From: Myxococcus guangdongensis
GTDB taxonomy: Bacteria; Myxococcota; Myxococcia; Myxococcales; Myxococcaceae
Assembly: GCF_024198255.1 (NCBI RefSeq)
Contig: NZ_JAJVKW010000004.1
Location: 248,001 to 312,000, forward strand
Direction of reading: 5' to 3'
DNA length: 64,000 bases
The translations under genes were made by a program, and so were the position numbers. Of this stretch, positions 42,616 to 54,587 are shown one piece after another. Within the stretch, counting starts at the first letter, position 1; each line of letters opens with the position of its first letter. The notes beneath the pieces are model-generated. The model was not told the DNA's origin, searched no databases, and saw only the letters and a program-made list of their open reading frames with translations.

Positions 42616-42987
42616 GTGCCGACCATTAGCCAGCTGGTCCGCAAGGGCCGCGAGAAGCTGAACATCAAGGGCAAGAGCCCCGCGCTCAAGGAGTGCCCCC
42701 AGAAGCGCGGCGTCTGCACCCGCGTGTACACGACGACTCCGAAGAAGCCGAACTCGGCCCTCCGCAAGGTGGCCCGCGTGCGTCTGACCAACGGAATCGA
42801 AGTGACGTCCTACATCCCCGGCGTGGGCCACAACCTCCAGGAGCACTCGGTGGTGATGATCCGCGGCGGTCGTGTGAAGGACCTCCCGGGCGTGCGCTAC
42901 CACATCGTCCGTGGAACGCTCGACTCCGTGGGCGTGGCGGGCCGCAAGCAGAGCCGCTCCAAGTACGGCGCGAAGCGCCCGAGCTGA
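42616..42987 (+). CDS. rpsL: 30S ribosomal protein S12
   Basis: 123 residues from GTG 42616, the usual length. Sequence [40 protein letters not shown] with the streptomycin-region Lys43 ([10 protein letters not shown]) and [20 protein letters not shown]. An internal segment is a few residues different at the start from E. coli. S12 monitors decoding. First gene after the promoter. Confidence 0.97.
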   Translation: MPTISQLVRKGREKLNIKGKSPALKECPQKRGVCTRVYTTTPKKPNSALRKVARVRLTNGIEVTSYIPGVGHNLQEHSVVMIRGGRVKDLPGVRYHIVRGTLDSVGVAGRKQSRSKYGAKRPS

Positions 42988-43014
42988 AGCGCGACCACCT
43001 TCGTTTCACTGTCT

Positions 43015-43046
43015 GGACGTTGAGCCCCGCACCCTGGGGAGCGTCC
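43015..43046 (+). promoter_or_regulatory. Hairpin in the rpsL-rpsG spacer (candidate S7 control site)
   Basis: The transcript can fold GGACGTT (43015-43021) with AGCGTCC (43040-43046), then CCCC (43025-43028) with GGGG (43036-43039), leaving a 3-nt GAG bulge and a 7-nt loop. In E. coli the same spacer binds S7 for feedback control. The fold is seen in sequence; the role is inference. Confidence 0.45.
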
Positions 43047-43126
43047 TCATGAAGTTTTCTCGAGCGGTACTTCAAGCCCGTTGTCGTGCTCCCAAGGGGG
43101 CCAGGGCGTAAGGGAAGAGAGAAGAG

Positions 43127-43597
43127 ATGCCTCGCCGTCGCGTAGTCGCCAAGCGCAAGATTCTTCCGGATCCGAAGTTCCAGGACCGGCTCGTCACCAA
43201 GTTCGTCAACGACCTGATGCGGAAGGGCAAGAAGTCCATCGCGGAAGGCGTCTGCTACGGAGCCTTCGCCCTCATCGAAGAGCGCGCGAAGGAGGACCCC
43301 CTCAAGACGTTCAAGAAGGCCCTCGACAACGTCAAGCCGGTGCTGGAGGTCAAGAGCCGCCGCGTCGGTGGCGCCACCTACCAGGTGCCCGTCGAGGTCC
43401 GTCAGGACCGTCGCGTCGCCCTCGGCATGCGTTGGATCATCACGTACTCCAAGGCCCGTGGCGAGAAGACCATGCAGGAGAAGCTGGCCGGCGAGATCAT
43501 GGACGCCGCCAACAACCGCGGCAACGCGGTGAAGAAGCGTGAAGACACGCACAAGATGGCGGAGGCCAACAAGGCCTTCGCGCACTACCGCTGGTAG
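43127..43597 (+). CDS. rpsG: 30S ribosomal protein S7
   Basis: 156 residues, [59 protein letters not shown] and [18 protein letters not shown] at the end. S7 nucleates the head of the 30S subunit and binds 16S rRNA. AGAGAGAAGAG precedes ATG 43127. A strong hairpin terminator follows. Confidence 0.97.
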   Translation: MPRRRVVAKRKILPDPKFQDRLVTKFVNDLMRKGKKSIAEGVCYGAFALIEERAKEDPLKTFKKALDNVKPVLEVKSRRVGGATYQVPVEVRQDRRVALGMRWIITYSKARGEKTMQEKLAGEIMDAANNRGNAVKKREDTHKMAEANKAFAHYRW

Positions 43598-43618
43598 GTC
43601 TTTCGGCCTCGCGGTGTC

Positions 43619-43656
43619 CCGCCCGGATGCAGAGGTTGCATCCGGGCGGTTTCTTT
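43619..43656 (+). terminator. Intrinsic terminator between rpsG and fusA
   Basis: Perfect 13-bp stem CCGCCCGGATGCA / TGCATCCGGGCGG (43619-43631 with 43637-43649), 5-nt loop, followed by TTTCTTT. It should end or attenuate the rpsL-rpsG transcript, so fusA would need read-through or its own promoter; none is obvious in the 90 bp before it. Confidence 0.85.
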
Positions 43657-43746
43657 AGGTGAAGCAGGTTCTCTGAAATCGTCCGGGTGGGAACGTGAGA
43701 CGGGCTTCACAAAGCCCTCCCGCCCTCATGGAGAGGTACCGACGCA

Positions 43747-45825
43747 ATGGCTCGCGAGCATCCCCTGGAGCGCTACCGCAACATCGGCATCATGGCGCAC
43801 ATCGATGCCGGCAAGACGACCACCACCGAGCGGATCCTCTTCTACACCGGCGCCATCCATCGGATGGGCGAGGTGCACGAGGGAAACACCACCACGGACT
43901 GGATGGTCCAGGAGCGTGAGCGCGGCATCACCATCACCTCCGCCGCCATCACCGCCTTCTGGCAGCGCAACGAGCATCGCTACCGCGTCAACCTCATCGA
44001 CACCCCCGGGCACGTGGACTTCACCATCGAGGTGGAGCGCTCCCTGCGCGTGCTCGACGGCGCCGTCGCCGTGTTCGACGCGGTCAACGGCGTGGAGCCG
44101 CAGTCGGAGACGGTCTGGCGCCAGGCGGACCGCTACAAGGTCCCCCGTATCTGCTTCATCAACAAGATGGACCGCATCGGCGCGGACTTCGAGATGTCCG
44201 TCGGCACCATCCGCGAGAAGCTCGGCGCCAGGGCGGTGCGCATGCAGCTGCCGCTGGGGGCCGAGGACAAGCACCGCGGCGTCATCGACCTCCTGACGAT
44301 GAAGGCCCTGGTCTTCGTCGACTCGGAGCAGGGGAGCCGCTACGACATCGAGGCGATTCCCGAGGAGTACCGCGAGCAGGCCGAGGCCGCGCGCGCGGAG
44401 CTGCTCGAGGCCGCCGCGGAGCAGGACGACGCGCTGACGGAGAAGTTCCTGGAGGGCCAGGAGCTCACCGAGCAGGAGGTCCGCGCGGCCATCCGCAAGG
44501 GCTGCGTGGGGCTGAAGCTGTTCCCGGTGTTCTGCGGGTCGGCGTTCCGCCACAAGGGCGTGCAGCCGCTGTTGGACGCGGTCATCGACTACCTGCCGAG
44601 CCCGCTGGACATCCCGCCGGTGCACGGCAAGACGCCCAAGGGCGAGGACGCGGTGCGCGAGACGCGGGACGACGCGCCCTTCAGCGCCCTGGCGTTCAAG
44701 ATCATGAACGACCCGGCGTTCCAGTCGCAGACGCTGACGTTCCTGCGCGTCTACTCCGGGAAGCTGGAGGCGGGCACGGCGGTGTGGAACTCGGTGAAGG
44801 GCAAGCGCGAGCGCGTCAGCCGCCTGGTCCAGATGCGCGCGGACAAGAAGGACGAGCTGACCGAGTGCTACGCGGGTGACATCTGCGCGGTGGTGGGCCT
44901 GAAGCTGGCGGCGACGGGCGACACGCTCTGCGACGACAAGCAGCCCATCATCCTCGAGCGGATGGAGTTCCCCGAGCCGGTCATCGACATCGCCATCGAG
45001 CCGAAGTCCACGGCGGACCAGGACAAGATCATCCAGTCCCTGCAGCGCCTGGCGATGGAGGACCCGTCCTTCCGCGTGCGGACGAACGAGGAGACGGGGC
45101 AGACGCTGATCGCCGGCATGGGCGAGTTGCACCTGGAGATCATCGTCGACCGCCTCCTGAGGGAGTTCAAGGTCGACGCGAACATTGGCAAGCCGCAGGT
45201 GGCCTACCGCGAGACCATCACCACGCCGATGCAGGCCGAGGGCAAGTTCATCCGCCAGACGGGCGGCCGGGGGCAGTACGGCCACATCTGGCTGAGGGTG
45301 ATGCCGAACGAGCCCGGCAAGGGCTTCGCCTTCGAGAACAAGATCGTCGGCGGCGTGGTGCCCAAGGAGTTCGTGGACGCGGTGCGCGACGGCGTCCAGG
45401 AGGCCCTGCAGAACGGCCCCGTGGCGGGCTACCCCATGGTGGACGTGAAGGTGGAGGCCTACGACGGCTCCGTGCACGACGTGGACTCGAGTGAGATGGC
45501 GTTCAAGATCGCCGGCTCGCTGGCCTTCAAGGACGCGGTGCGCGCGGCCAGCCCCGTGCTGCTCGAGCCCATCATGAACTGCGAAATCGTCACGCCCGAG
45601 CCCTTCATGGGCGACGTGATTGGCGACCTGAACGGCCGGCGAGGCAAGGTGCTGGGCATGACGCCCCGCCCAGGCAACCTGCAGGCCATCCAGGCACAGG
45701 TGCCCCTGGCCGCCATGTTCGGCTACTCGACCGACCTGCGCAGCCGCAGCCAGGGAAGGGCGACCTACACCATGCAGTTCAGTCACTACGCGCCGGCGCC
45801 CAAGACGGCGCTGAACCGCTACTGA
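43747..45825 (+). CDS. fusA: Elongation factor G
   Basis: 692 residues. GTPase that drives translocation. G1 is [15 protein letters not shown], the switch I region carries [10 protein letters not shown]3 is DTPGHVDF, G4 is NKMDRIG. Domains II-V are complete: [41 protein letters not shown] and the C-terminal [29 protein letters not shown] precedes ATG 43747. It follows the terminator after rpsG and is 141 bp from tuf. Slightly shorter than E. coli FusA (704). Myxobacteria often carry a second copy, not seen here. Confidence 0.96.
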   Translation: MAREHPLERYRNIGIMAHIDAGKTTTTERILFYTGAIHRMGEVHEGNTTTDWMVQERERGITITSAAITAFWQRNEHRYRVNLIDTPGHVDFTIEVERSLRVLDGAVAVFDAVNGVEPQSETVWRQADRYKVPRICFINKMDRIGADFEMSVGTIREKLGARAVRMQLPLGAEDKHRGVIDLLTMKALVFVDSEQGSRYDIEAIPEEYREQAEAARAELLEAAAEQDDALTEKFLEGQELTEQEVRAAIRKGCVGLKLFPVFCGSAFRHKGVQPLLDAVIDYLPSPLDIPPVHGKTPKGEDAVRETRDDAPFSALAFKIMNDPAFQSQTLTFLRVYSGKLEAGTAVWNSVKGKRERVSRLVQMRADKKDELTECYAGDICAVVGLKLAATGDTLCDDKQPIILERMEFPEPVIDIAIEPKSTADQDKIIQSLQRLAMEDPSFRVRTNEETGQTLIAGMGELHLEIIVDRLLREFKVDANIGKPQVAYRETITTPMQAEGKFIRQTGGRGQYGHIWLRVMPNEPGKGFAFENKIVGGVVPKEFVDAVRDGVQEALQNGPVAGYPMVDVKVEAYDGSVHDVDSSEMAFKIAGSLAFKDAVRAASPVLLEPIMNCEIVTPEPFMGDVIGDLNGRRGKVLGMTPRPGNLQAIQAQVPLAAMFGYSTDLRSRSQGRATYTMQFSHYAPAPKTALNRY

Positions 45826-45966
45826 CGGCCCGGCAGTCGACCCTGCGGGCGATTTCAGTTGACGTTGTGGCGGGTTTGGAGCAGGACGCAGCACCTTCGC
45901 AGTGAGTTTTTGCGGGATTCGATACGCGCCGGGTGATTGACCGGCTCAGCCGCGGTGAGGAGTGTC

Positions 45967-47157
<1,191 letters not shown>

Positions 47158-47168
47158 CAGACCTCCTA

Positions 47169-47212
47169 CCGGCTCCCCGGGACGTCCTTCCGGGGAATTT
47201 CCAGGGAGCCGG
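47169..47212 (+). promoter_or_regulatory. Long hairpin after tuf, before rpsJ
   Basis: CCGGCTCCC (47169-47177) pairs with GGGAGCCGG (47204-47212), and an inner CCCCGG/CCGGGG pair is an alternative. No T-run follows, so it may slow RNA decay or mark a processing site rather than terminate. Possible weak promoter elements (TTGCAT at 47224) occur after it. Confidence 0.4.
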
Positions 47213-47358
47213 AGGAAATCCAGTTGCATACACCGGGGCGGGATGGTAATCACCGCGCCCCTTCGTTCTGAAGAAACGGCTCTGTGACAACCAGGGGACG
47301 TCGGTCGTAGCGCCTTCCGGGGCGTTGGCACAAAGTTCGTTCTAAGAGGTTCTTGCGA

Positions 47359-47667
<309 letters not shown>

Positions 47668-47720
47668 GAAGCGGGTGGGCGTCTGAGTGGTTTCACTCCG
47701 ACCCCCGCGAGGAAAGTGCC

Positions 47721-48344
47721 ATGGCGAAGTTTGACGTTGTCGACCTGGATTTGAAGAAGGTGTCGGAGATCGAGCTCTCCGACGACATCTTCGGCGCTGA
47801 GCCGAACACGCACCTCTTTTACGAGGTCGCGAAGATGCAGCAGATCAACCGGCGCCGCGGCACGGTGGGTGTGAAGAACACCTCGCTGGTCAGCGGCGGC
47901 GGCAAGAAGCCCTGGAAGCAGAAGGGCACTGGCCGCGCCCGCCAGGGTTCCATCCGCGCTTCCCACTGGGTGGGCGGCGGCAAGGCGATGGCTCCCAAGG
48001 CTCGCGACTACTTCTACCGCCCGCCCCGCAAGGTGCGCCGCGGTGCGCTCAAGTCCGCGCTGTCCCTGCGCGCCAAGGAGAAGACGCTCATCATCCTGAG
48101 CGGGTTCTCCCTGGACGCCCCCAAGAGCAAGCAGGCCTTTGAGGTGCTGACCAAGCGCCTGAAGCTGCAGAACGCCCTGGTGGTGGACGAGAAGGGCAAC
48201 ACCAACCTGCACCGCAGCGTGCGGAACCTGGCCAAGTTCGACGTGCTTCCTCCCGAGGGTGTCAACCTCGAGATGGTGCTGAAGCACTCGCACCTGGTCC
48301 TGACCTCCGCGGCCGCGAAGACCCTCGAGGGGGCGCTGTCATGA
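47721..48344 (+). CDS. rplD: 50S ribosomal protein L4
   Basis: 207 residues, [40 protein letters not shown] (the conserved loop reaching the exit tunnel), and [19 protein letters not shown]. In E. coli L4 also represses the S10 operon. It lies 53 bp after rpsJ, with a bulged hairpin (around 47671-47708) in between and no rplC. It overlaps rplW by ATGA. Confidence 0.95.
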   Translation: MAKFDVVDLDLKKVSEIELSDDIFGAEPNTHLFYEVAKMQQINRRRGTVGVKNTSLVSGGGKKPWKQKGTGRARQGSIRASHWVGGGKAMAPKARDYFYRPPRKVRRGALKSALSLRAKEKTLIILSGFSLDAPKSKQAFEVLTKRLKLQNALVVDEKGNTNLHRSVRNLAKFDVLPPEGVNLEMVLKHSHLVLTSAAAKTLEGALS

Positions 48345-48634
48345 ACCTGAACGATGTCATCAAGGGCCCGCTCATCACCGAGAAGCTGGACAAGGCCCGC
48401 GAGAAGTTCCGTCAGTACTCGTTCATCGTCGACCGTAAGGCCACCAAGCACGACGTGGCTCGCGCGGTGACGACGCTGTTCAAGGTCACCGTCGAGGGCG
48501 TTCGCACCAACATCGTCCGCGGCAAGATCAAGCGCGTGGGTCGGAGCATCGGCAAGCGGCCCAACTTCAAGAAGGCGGTCGTCACCCTCAAGGAAGGCGA
48601 CTCGATCGAACTCTTCGAGGGAGGGGCGGCCTGA
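48341..48634 (+). CDS. rplW: 50S ribosomal protein L23
   Basis: 97 residues, [40 protein letters not shown] and [21 protein letters not shown]23 sits at the peptide exit and docks SRP and trigger factor. ATG overlaps the rplD stop by 4 bp. Confidence 0.96.
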   Translation: MNLNDVIKGPLITEKLDKAREKFRQYSFIVDRKATKHDVARAVTTLFKVTVEGVRTNIVRGKIKRVGRSIGKRPNFKKAVVTLKEGDSIELFEGGAA

Positions 48635-48669
48635 CGCTACGGCGTTGAGGTCAGCCTGAGGAACACACC

Positions 48670-49515
48670 ATGGGCATCAAGAAGTACAAGCCGACAAGCG
48701 CCGCCCGCCGTCTGATGACGGTGTCCGATTTCGCGGACATCACCAAGGACGCGCCCGAGAAGAAGCTGACCGAGCCGCTGAAGCGCTCGGGTGGCCGCAA
48801 CGTCCACGGACACATCACCCGTCGTCACCAGGGTGGTGGTCACAAGCGCCGCTACCGCGTCATCGACTTCAAGCGTCGTGACAAGGATGGCGTGCCGGCC
48901 AAGGTCACCGCGGTGGAGTACGACCCGAACCGCACCGCCAACATCGCCCTGCTGACGTACGCGGACGGTGAGAAGCGCTACATCCTGGCCCCCGTGGGCC
49001 TGAATGTGGGCGACACCCTGTTCGCCGGCGAGAACGCGGACATCCGTCCGGGCAACTCCCTGCCGCTGCAGAACATCCCGGTGGGTACGGTCATCCACAA
49101 CGTGGAGCTGAAGCCGGGCCGTGGCGCCCAGGTCATCCGCTCCGCCGGCACGTCCGGCCAGCTGATGGCGAAGGAGGGCCGCTACGCGCAGGTGCGCATG
49201 CCTTCCGGGACCGTCCGCATGGTCCTCATCGAGTGCCGCGCCACCGTGGGCCAGGTGGGTAACATCGAGCACGAGATCATCCGCATCGGCAAGGCGGGTA
49301 AGAGCCGGTGGCTGGGCATCCGCCCGACGGTTCGTGGTCTCGCGATGAACCCCGTGGACCACCCGCACGGTGGTGGTGAGGGTAAGTCCGGTCAGGGTAA
49401 CCCGCACCCGGTGTCGCCGTGGGGCAAGAAGACCAAGGGTCTCACCACGCGTACCAACAAGCGTACTGACAAGTTCATCGTGAGCGGCCGCCGCCAGGGC
49501 GCGCGCAGCCAGTAA
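48670..49515 (+). CDS. rplB: 50S ribosomal protein L2
   Basis: 281 residues, [40 protein letters not shown], the RNA-binding [19 protein letters not shown] and the peptidyl-transferase-near [19 protein letters not shown]2 is needed for subunit association. CCTGAGGA upstream of ATG 48670. Slightly longer than the E. coli 273. Confidence 0.97.
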   Translation: MGIKKYKPTSAARRLMTVSDFADITKDAPEKKLTEPLKRSGGRNVHGHITRRHQGGGHKRRYRVIDFKRRDKDGVPAKVTAVEYDPNRTANIALLTYADGEKRYILAPVGLNVGDTLFAGENADIRPGNSLPLQNIPVGTVIHNVELKPGRGAQVIRSAGTSGQLMAKEGRYAQVRMPSGTVRMVLIECRATVGQVGNIEHEIIRIGKAGKSRWLGIRPTVRGLAMNPVDHPHGGGEGKSGQGNPHPVSPWGKKTKGLTTRTNKRTDKFIVSGRRQGARSQ

Positions 49516-49530
49516 GAGGATTCGCAAGCC

Positions 49531-49818
49531 ATGGCTCGTTCGATCAAGAAGGGTCCGTTCGTCGACGACTTCCTCGTCAAGAAGATCGAGGACATGATCA
49601 AGACGAACAAGAAGACTGTCGTGAAGACGTGGTCCCGCCGCTCCACCATCCTTCCGGAGTTCGTGGGTCACACCTTCGCGGTGCACAACGGGAAGAAGTT
49701 CATCCCGGTGTTCGTCACGGAGAACATGGTGGGCCACAAGCTCGGCGAGTTCTCCCCGACGCGTACGTTCGGTGGTCACTCGGCGGAGAAGAAGGTCGCC
49801 AAGGCCCCGGGCAAGTAG
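49531..49818 (+). CDS. rpsS: 30S ribosomal protein S19
   Basis: 95 residues, [60 protein letters not shown]19 contacts the A-site finger. The gap to rplB is 15 bp. Confidence 0.96.
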   Translation: MARSIKKGPFVDDFLVKKIEDMIKTNKKTVVKTWSRRSTILPEFVGHTFAVHNGKKFIPVFVTENMVGHKLGEFSPTRTFGGHSAEKKVAKAPGK

Positions 49819-49853
49819 CCTGGCGCATTGCCTGAGAGCCTGAGGAGATGACC

Positions 49854-50198
49854 ATGGAGTCGACTGCACATCTGCGTTTCCTGCGCATGAGCCCCCGCAA
49901 GCTGTCTACCGTTGCGGCGCTCATCCGGGGCAAGCCCGTCGAGGCGGCCCTCAACATCCTGAAGTTCACCCCGCGCGCCGCGGCCCTGCCGGTGGAGAAG
50001 CTCATCAAGAGCGCCGTGGCCAACGCGACCGACAAGTCCAAGGGACAGGTCGACGTGGACACGCTCTACGTCAAGACCATCTCGGTGGACCAGGGTCCTA
50101 CCCAGCGCCGGTTCATGCCGCGCGCCATGGGCCGGGCCACCCCCATCAAGAAGAAGACCGCCCACGTCCACGTGGTGCTGGCCGAGGCCAAGAAGTAG
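49854..50198 (+). CDS. rplV: 50S ribosomal protein L22
   Basis: 114 residues when started at ATG 49854; another ATG at 49848 is in frame, but GAGGAG is better spaced to the second. [40 protein letters not shown] and [20 protein letters not shown] form the tunnel-lining loop region. Standard length about 110. Confidence 0.95.
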   Translation: MESTAHLRFLRMSPRKLSTVAALIRGKPVEAALNILKFTPRAAALPVEKLIKSAVANATDKSKGQVDVDTLYVKTISVDQGPTQRRFMPRAMGRATPIKKKTAHVHVVLAEAKK

Positions 50199-50238
50199 GA
50201 CCCGTCGGGCCCTGCCCGGACGTTCAAGGAGATTCACG

Positions 50239-50901
<663 letters not shown>

Positions 50902-50967
50902 TTGCCCTCCCGCGCCGGGTGTCTCCGCGAGGAGGCACCCGGGGCAGGGTAGGGAAGGACAGCGACG

Positions 50968-51387
50968 ATGCTTCAGCCTGCACGTACGAAGTACCGCAAG
51001 ATGCACAAGGGCCGCATGCCGGGCGCCGCTCACCGTGGCAGCGACCTGACCTACGGCGAGTTCGGCCTGATGAGCCTTCAGCCGGGCTGGATCACCTCCC
51101 GGCAGATCGAGGCGGCTCGTATCGCGATGACCCGCCACGTGAAGCGCGGCGGCAAGATCTGGATCCGAATCTTCCCGGACAAGCCCATCACCAAGAAGCC
51201 CGCCGAGACTCGAATGGGTACCGGTAAGGGTGGCGTGGAGTACTACGTCGCGGTGGTGAAGCCCGGCCGCATCCTCTATGAGATGGAGGGTATGACGACC
51301 GAGGTGGCCACCGGGGCGCTGAAGCTGGCGCAGGCGAAGCTGCCCGTGCTCACGAAGATCGTGAAGCGCGCGGACCTGAGCCTCTAG
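50968..51387 (+). CDS. rplP: 50S ribosomal protein L16
   Basis: 139 residues, [61 protein letters not shown]16 stabilises the A-site tRNA. GGGAAGGA upstream of ATG 50968. Confidence 0.96.
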   Translation: MLQPARTKYRKMHKGRMPGAAHRGSDLTYGEFGLMSLQPGWITSRQIEAARIAMTRHVKRGGKIWIRIFPDKPITKKPAETRMGTGKGGVEYYVAVVKPGRILYEMEGMTTEVATGALKLAQAKLPVLTKIVKRADLSL

Positions 51388-51442
51388 GCACCGCGGCGGG
51401 AGCTGTCCTCTGGATGGCTCCCGCGCGCATGTGGAGATTGCA

Positions 51443-51646
51443 ATGGCGACTGCGAAGGAACTGAGGGAGCTGTCGGCGGACGACCTGCAGCGGCGGGCGA
51501 CGGAACTGCGCGAGACGCTGTTCCAGGACCAGCTCAAGCGGCGGACCGGCTCGCTGGACAACCCGGCGGAGCGGACCGGACACCGGCGTGACCTGGCCCG
51601 TATCCTGGCCGTGCTGACCGAGAAGAAGAAGGCGGCGAAGGCGTAA
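51443..51646 (+). CDS. rpmC: 50S ribosomal protein L29
   Basis: 67 residues from ATG 51443, chosen over an upstream ATG (51431) because GGAGAT sits at good spacing. MATAKELRELSADDLQRRAT, QDQLKRRTGSLDNPAERTG and HRRDLARILAVLTEKKKA are typical of the helical hairpin at the exit tunnel. Confidence 0.93.
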   Translation: MATAKELRELSADDLQRRATELRETLFQDQLKRRTGSLDNPAERTGHRRDLARILAVLTEKKKAAKA

Positions 51647-51750
51647 CGCCTCCACCCGCGAATCCTCCAAGCGCGCTCGCTCGAGTCGGGTGCGCAAGGC
51701 CATCCGGGACGTGCGAGCGCCCGGGTGCATGAGAGACAGTGAGAGAGAAG

Positions 51751-52065
51751 ATGGCTGAGACGACCGAAGCGCCCAAGGCAGAGACCTCCACCCGCGGCCG
51801 TCCCAAGACGCGCGTGGGAATCGTCACCTCCAACAAGATGCAGAAGACGGTGGTGGTCACCGTCCAGCGCCGGGCTCCCCACCCGAAGTACGGGAAGATC
51901 ATGAGCCTGCGCGAGAAGTACAAGGCCCACGTGGAGGACCACGACTACCCGAAGAAGGTCACCATCAACGAGGGTGACCGGGTCCGGATCGCCGAGACCA
52001 AGCCCGCTTCGAAGGACAAGCGTTGGCGCGTGGTCGAGGTGCTGGAGAAGAGCAAGAACGTCTAG
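51751..52065 (+). CDS. rpsQ: 30S ribosomal protein S17 (N-terminally extended)
   Basis: 104 residues from ATG 51751, about 20 longer than the usual 84. The extra N-terminus is [20 protein letters not shown]. The core is standard: [60 protein letters not shown]. The extension has no clear function. Last gene before a small gap to rplN. Confidence 0.93.
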   Translation: MAETTEAPKAETSTRGRPKTRVGIVTSNKMQKTVVVTVQRRAPHPKYGKIMSLREKYKAHVEDHDYPKKVTINEGDRVRIAETKPASKDKRWRVVEVLEKSKNV

Positions 52066-52131
52066 CACGCACCTCCACATGCGCGGCCGTGAGGCTGCGC
52101 GGTGGAGACACCGGCGATAGGAGATTCCCAG

Positions 52132-52500
52132 ATGATTCAGATGACGAGCGTGCTCGACGTGGCGGACAACTCGGGCGCGAAGAAGGTGTTCTGCATCAAG
52201 GTGCTCGGCGGTTCGAAGCGCAAGTACGCGTCCATCGGCGACGTCATCGTCGTGTCGATCCGCGAGGCGCTGCCCAACTCGAAGGTGAAGAAGGGTGACG
52301 TGGCCAAGGCCGTCATCGTTCGCACCAAGCGCGAGGTGGGTCGTCCCGACGGCAGCTTCATCAAGTTCGACGGCAACTCCGCGGTCCTCATCAACAAGGA
52401 CATGGAGCCCATTGGTACGCGTATCTTCGGGCCGGTGGCCCGTGAGCTCCGCGCCCGTAAGTTCATGAAGATCATCTCGCTGGCGCCCGAAGTCCTCTAA
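52132..52500 (+). CDS. rplN: 50S ribosomal protein L14
   Basis: 122 residues, the canonical length, from ATG 52132: [60 protein letters not shown], and [26 protein letters not shown] precedes the start. Conserved contact to 16S rRNA at the subunit bridge. Opens the spc-type part of the cluster. Confidence 0.97.
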   Translation: MIQMTSVLDVADNSGAKKVFCIKVLGGSKRKYASIGDVIVVSIREALPNSKVKKGDVAKAVIVRTKREVGRPDGSFIKFDGNSAVLINKDMEPIGTRIFGPVARELRARKFMKIISLAPEVL

Positions 52501-52547
52501 GAGGACCCCCAGGCCGGACGGCGAGCAGCCAGAGAGACGAGGAAGCC

Positions 52548-52877
52548 ATGCAGAAGATGAAGGTGGGAGACACGGTCCAGGTCATGGCCGGGGCCGAGGC
52601 CTCCGAGAAGACCCCTGCGACGAAGCGCGGCAAGGTGCTGAAGATCGACCAGGAGGCCGGCCGGGTGACTGTGGAGGGCCTGCGCCTGGTCAAGCGTCAC
52701 CTGAAGAAGACGCCGCAGAACCCGGAGGGTGGGATTGTCGAGAAGCCCGGCACCATCGCCCTGGCGAACGTCCAGGTCGTTTGCGTCAAGTGCGACAAGC
52801 CGACCCGCGTGGGCATCAAGGCGGACGGTGAGAAGCGCCAGCGGTTCTGCAAGAACTGCGACGCGCTGATTGACTAG
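52548..52877 (+). CDS. rplX: 50S ribosomal protein L24 (C-terminal zinc-type cysteines)
   Basis: 109 residues, MQKMKVGDTVQVMAGAEASE (KOW start), KTPATKRGKVLKIDQEAGRV, NPEGGIVEKPGTIALANVQV. The C-terminus has two CXXC pairs (VCVKCDKP and FCKNCDAL), the zinc-ribbon-like form found in many bacteria. GAGGAAGCC precedes ATG 52548. Confidence 0.95.
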   Translation: MQKMKVGDTVQVMAGAEASEKTPATKRGKVLKIDQEAGRVTVEGLRLVKRHLKKTPQNPEGGIVEKPGTIALANVQVVCVKCDKPTRVGIKADGEKRQRFCKNCDALID

Positions 52878-52949
52878 GAGTCCCTGTTGGGGCATGTATG
52901 CGCGCCCTTCTGTCCGCCCTGGTAGGCGGGTAGGGGGGCGTGCAGGCAA

Positions 52950-52988
52950 CGAGGGCCTGGGTAGTCCACGGGGCCCTCGCGGTGTTTT
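52950..52988 (+). terminator. Hairpin in the rplX-rplE spacer
   Basis: CGAGGGCC (52950-52957) pairs with GGCCCTCG (52972-52979) with a 14-nt loop, then CGGTGTTTTC. A short T-run makes it a weak terminator or attenuator. The 179-bp spacer is otherwise unremarkable, and L5 follows it. Confidence 0.45.
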
Positions 52989-53056
52989 CAGTTTCCAAGT
53001 GAAGGACTGATCGGAAGCGCTGGGTCACGACGGCGCCCGAAGCAGAGGATACGACG

Positions 53057-53710
53057 ATGGCTGACGAGAAGAAGCCGGACCAGAAGGAAAAGAAGGCGAA
53101 GCGGGGCAAGAAGGAAGAGGCCAAGAAGGTTGGCTTCGCGGCGAACATCGAGGAAGGCCTCGAGAGCAAGCCGGCCCGCATGAAGGAGCGCTTCCGCAAG
53201 GAAGGGGTGCCCGCCCTGATGAAGGAGCTGGGCCTCAAGAACCCGATGGAGGTTCCGCGTCTCCAGAAGATCGTCGTCAACATGGGTCTGGGCGAGGCGC
53301 TCGCCAACAACAAGATCCTGGAGTCCGCGGTGGACCAGCTCGCGGCGATCACGGGCCAGAAGCCCATCGTGACGCGCGCCCGCAAGAGCATCGCGAACTT
53401 CAAGCTGCGCCAGGGCCAGGCCATCGGTGCCGCCGTCACCCTGCGTGGCGCCCGCATGTACGAGTTCATGGACCGCCTCATCACCGTGGCGCTGCCTCGC
53501 GTGCGTGACTTCAAGGGCGTGTCCCCGAAGGCTTTCGACGGGAAGGGCAACTACACGCTCGGCGTCCGCGAGCAGATCATCTTCCCCGAAATCAACTACG
53601 ACCAGATCGAGAAGGTGAAGGGGCTCAACATCAGCTTCGTCACCACTGCCCGGAACGACGAGCAGGGGCTGGCGCTGATGCGTCACTTCGGCATGCCCTT
53701 CCGCCAGTAA
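53057..53710 (+). CDS. rplE: 50S ribosomal protein L5 (N-terminally extended)
   Basis: 217 residues, about 38 more than E. coli. The extra N-terminus is Lys/Glu-rich ([19 protein letters not shown]). The core is standard: [61 protein letters not shown]5 binds 5S rRNA. The start is supported by the repeated acidic/basic composition and GAGGATACGACG before ATG. Confidence 0.93.
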   Translation: MADEKKPDQKEKKAKRGKKEEAKKVGFAANIEEGLESKPARMKERFRKEGVPALMKELGLKNPMEVPRLQKIVVNMGLGEALANNKILESAVDQLAAITGQKPIVTRARKSIANFKLRQGQAIGAAVTLRGARMYEFMDRLITVALPRVRDFKGVSPKAFDGKGNYTLGVREQIIFPEINYDQIEKVKGLNISFVTTARNDEQGLALMRHFGMPFRQ

Positions 53711-53737
53711 GCCCTCGAGCCAAGGACCTCAAAGACA

Positions 53738-53923
53738 ATGGCCAAGCTCTCCAAGATTGCCCAGGCGAAGCGCAAGCCGAAGTTCGCCGTGCGCCAGTAC
53801 AACCGCTGCCCGCTCTGCGGCCGCCCGCGCGCGTTCCTGCGCAAGTTCAAGATGTGCCGCATCTGCCTGCGCAACCGTGCGCTGCGCGGTGAGATCACCG
53901 GCGTGACCAAGTCGTCCTGGTGA
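53738..53923 (+). CDS. rpsN: 30S ribosomal protein S14 (zinc-binding type Z)
   Basis: 61 residues, the short zinc form. [20 protein letters not shown], then [20 protein letters not shown] with two CXXC pairs, and [17 protein letters not shown]. Binds 16S rRNA in the head. Confidence 0.95.
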   Translation: MAKLSKIAQAKRKPKFAVRQYNRCPLCGRPRAFLRKFKMCRICLRNRALRGEITGVTKSSW

Positions 53924-53933
53924 GCCGGTAGAG

Positions 53934-53974
53934 CAGGGTGCCAAGGGAGCCTGGAAGGGCTCGTTGGCACCCTG
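53934..53974 (+). promoter_or_regulatory. Two-part hairpin in the rpsN-rpsH spacer
   Basis: Outer stem CAGGGTGCCAA (53934-53944) with TTGGCACCCTG (53964-53974), perfect over 11 bp; inner GAGCC (53947-53951) with GGCTC (53958-53962). No T-run. It sits in a 195-bp spacer, unusually long inside the spc operon, so it may be a control or processing element. Confidence 0.5.
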
Positions 53975-54118
53975 GACGCGCTTCGTGAGGAGCGTGTCCG
54001 CAAGCAGTTTCAACCCAAGCAGTTGCGCTCGGCGCGAACCCCCGGGATGGGCCCGGCAGGCGCGACGAACGCGAACACGAAGCGCCCGGACAGGGTGCTC
54101 GTTTGGAAAAGGTAGCCC

Positions 54119-54523
54119 ATGCCGGTCAATGATCCTGTTGGCGACATGCTGACCCGCCTGCGCAATGCGTCGCGCGCGCGTCACGACAAGGTCGTCATTC
54201 CCCACTCGAAGCTCAAGCTCGAGGTCATCAAGGTCCTCAAGGACGAGGGCTACATCGGGGAGTTCGTCGTCCACACCCAGGACGGCTCGCCCCAGAGCGA
54301 GATCACCGTTCAGCTCAAGTACGGGCCGGACCGCGCTCCCGCCATCACCGGCATCCGCCGCGTGTCCAAGCCGGGTCTGCGCCGCTACGTCGGCGTGAAC
54401 GACATCCCGCAGGTGTTGGGAGGCATGGGTATCTCCATCCTCTCCACGTCGCGCGGCATCCTGGTGGACTCCGAGGCCCGCAAGCAGAAGGCGGGCGGCG
54501 AGCTGCTCTGCACCGTCTACTAG
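54119..54523 (+). CDS. rpsH: 30S ribosomal protein S8
   Basis: 134 residues, [69 protein letters not shown]. In E. coli S8 represses the spc operon by binding its mRNA. It follows the long spacer hairpin above, so feedback control is plausible. Confidence 0.97.
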   Translation: MPVNDPVGDMLTRLRNASRARHDKVVIPHSKLKLEVIKVLKDEGYIGEFVVHTQDGSPQSEITVQLKYGPDRAPAITGIRRVSKPGLRRYVGVNDIPQVLGGMGISILSTSRGILVDSEARKQKAGGELLCTVY

Positions 54524-54587
54524 CCAGCGGCCTGGTGGCCGCGCCTCGCGAGAGTGCGCGCCCCGGGCATACAGGACCGAGGCAACC

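Noticed and set aside
42988..43126. Short ORF continuing from rpsL into the spacer
   Set aside because: The spacer is better explained by the S7-site-like hairpin; the peptide has no support.
43726..45894. 722-codon minus-strand ORF opposite fusA
   Set aside because: EF-G on the plus strand is certain. The antisense translation is dominated by Arg, His, Leu, Val.
53964..54152. 62-codon ORF in the rpsN-rpsH spacer
   Set aside because: It begins inside the hairpin, overlaps the start of rpsH in another frame and has no ribosome-binding site or recognisable composition.
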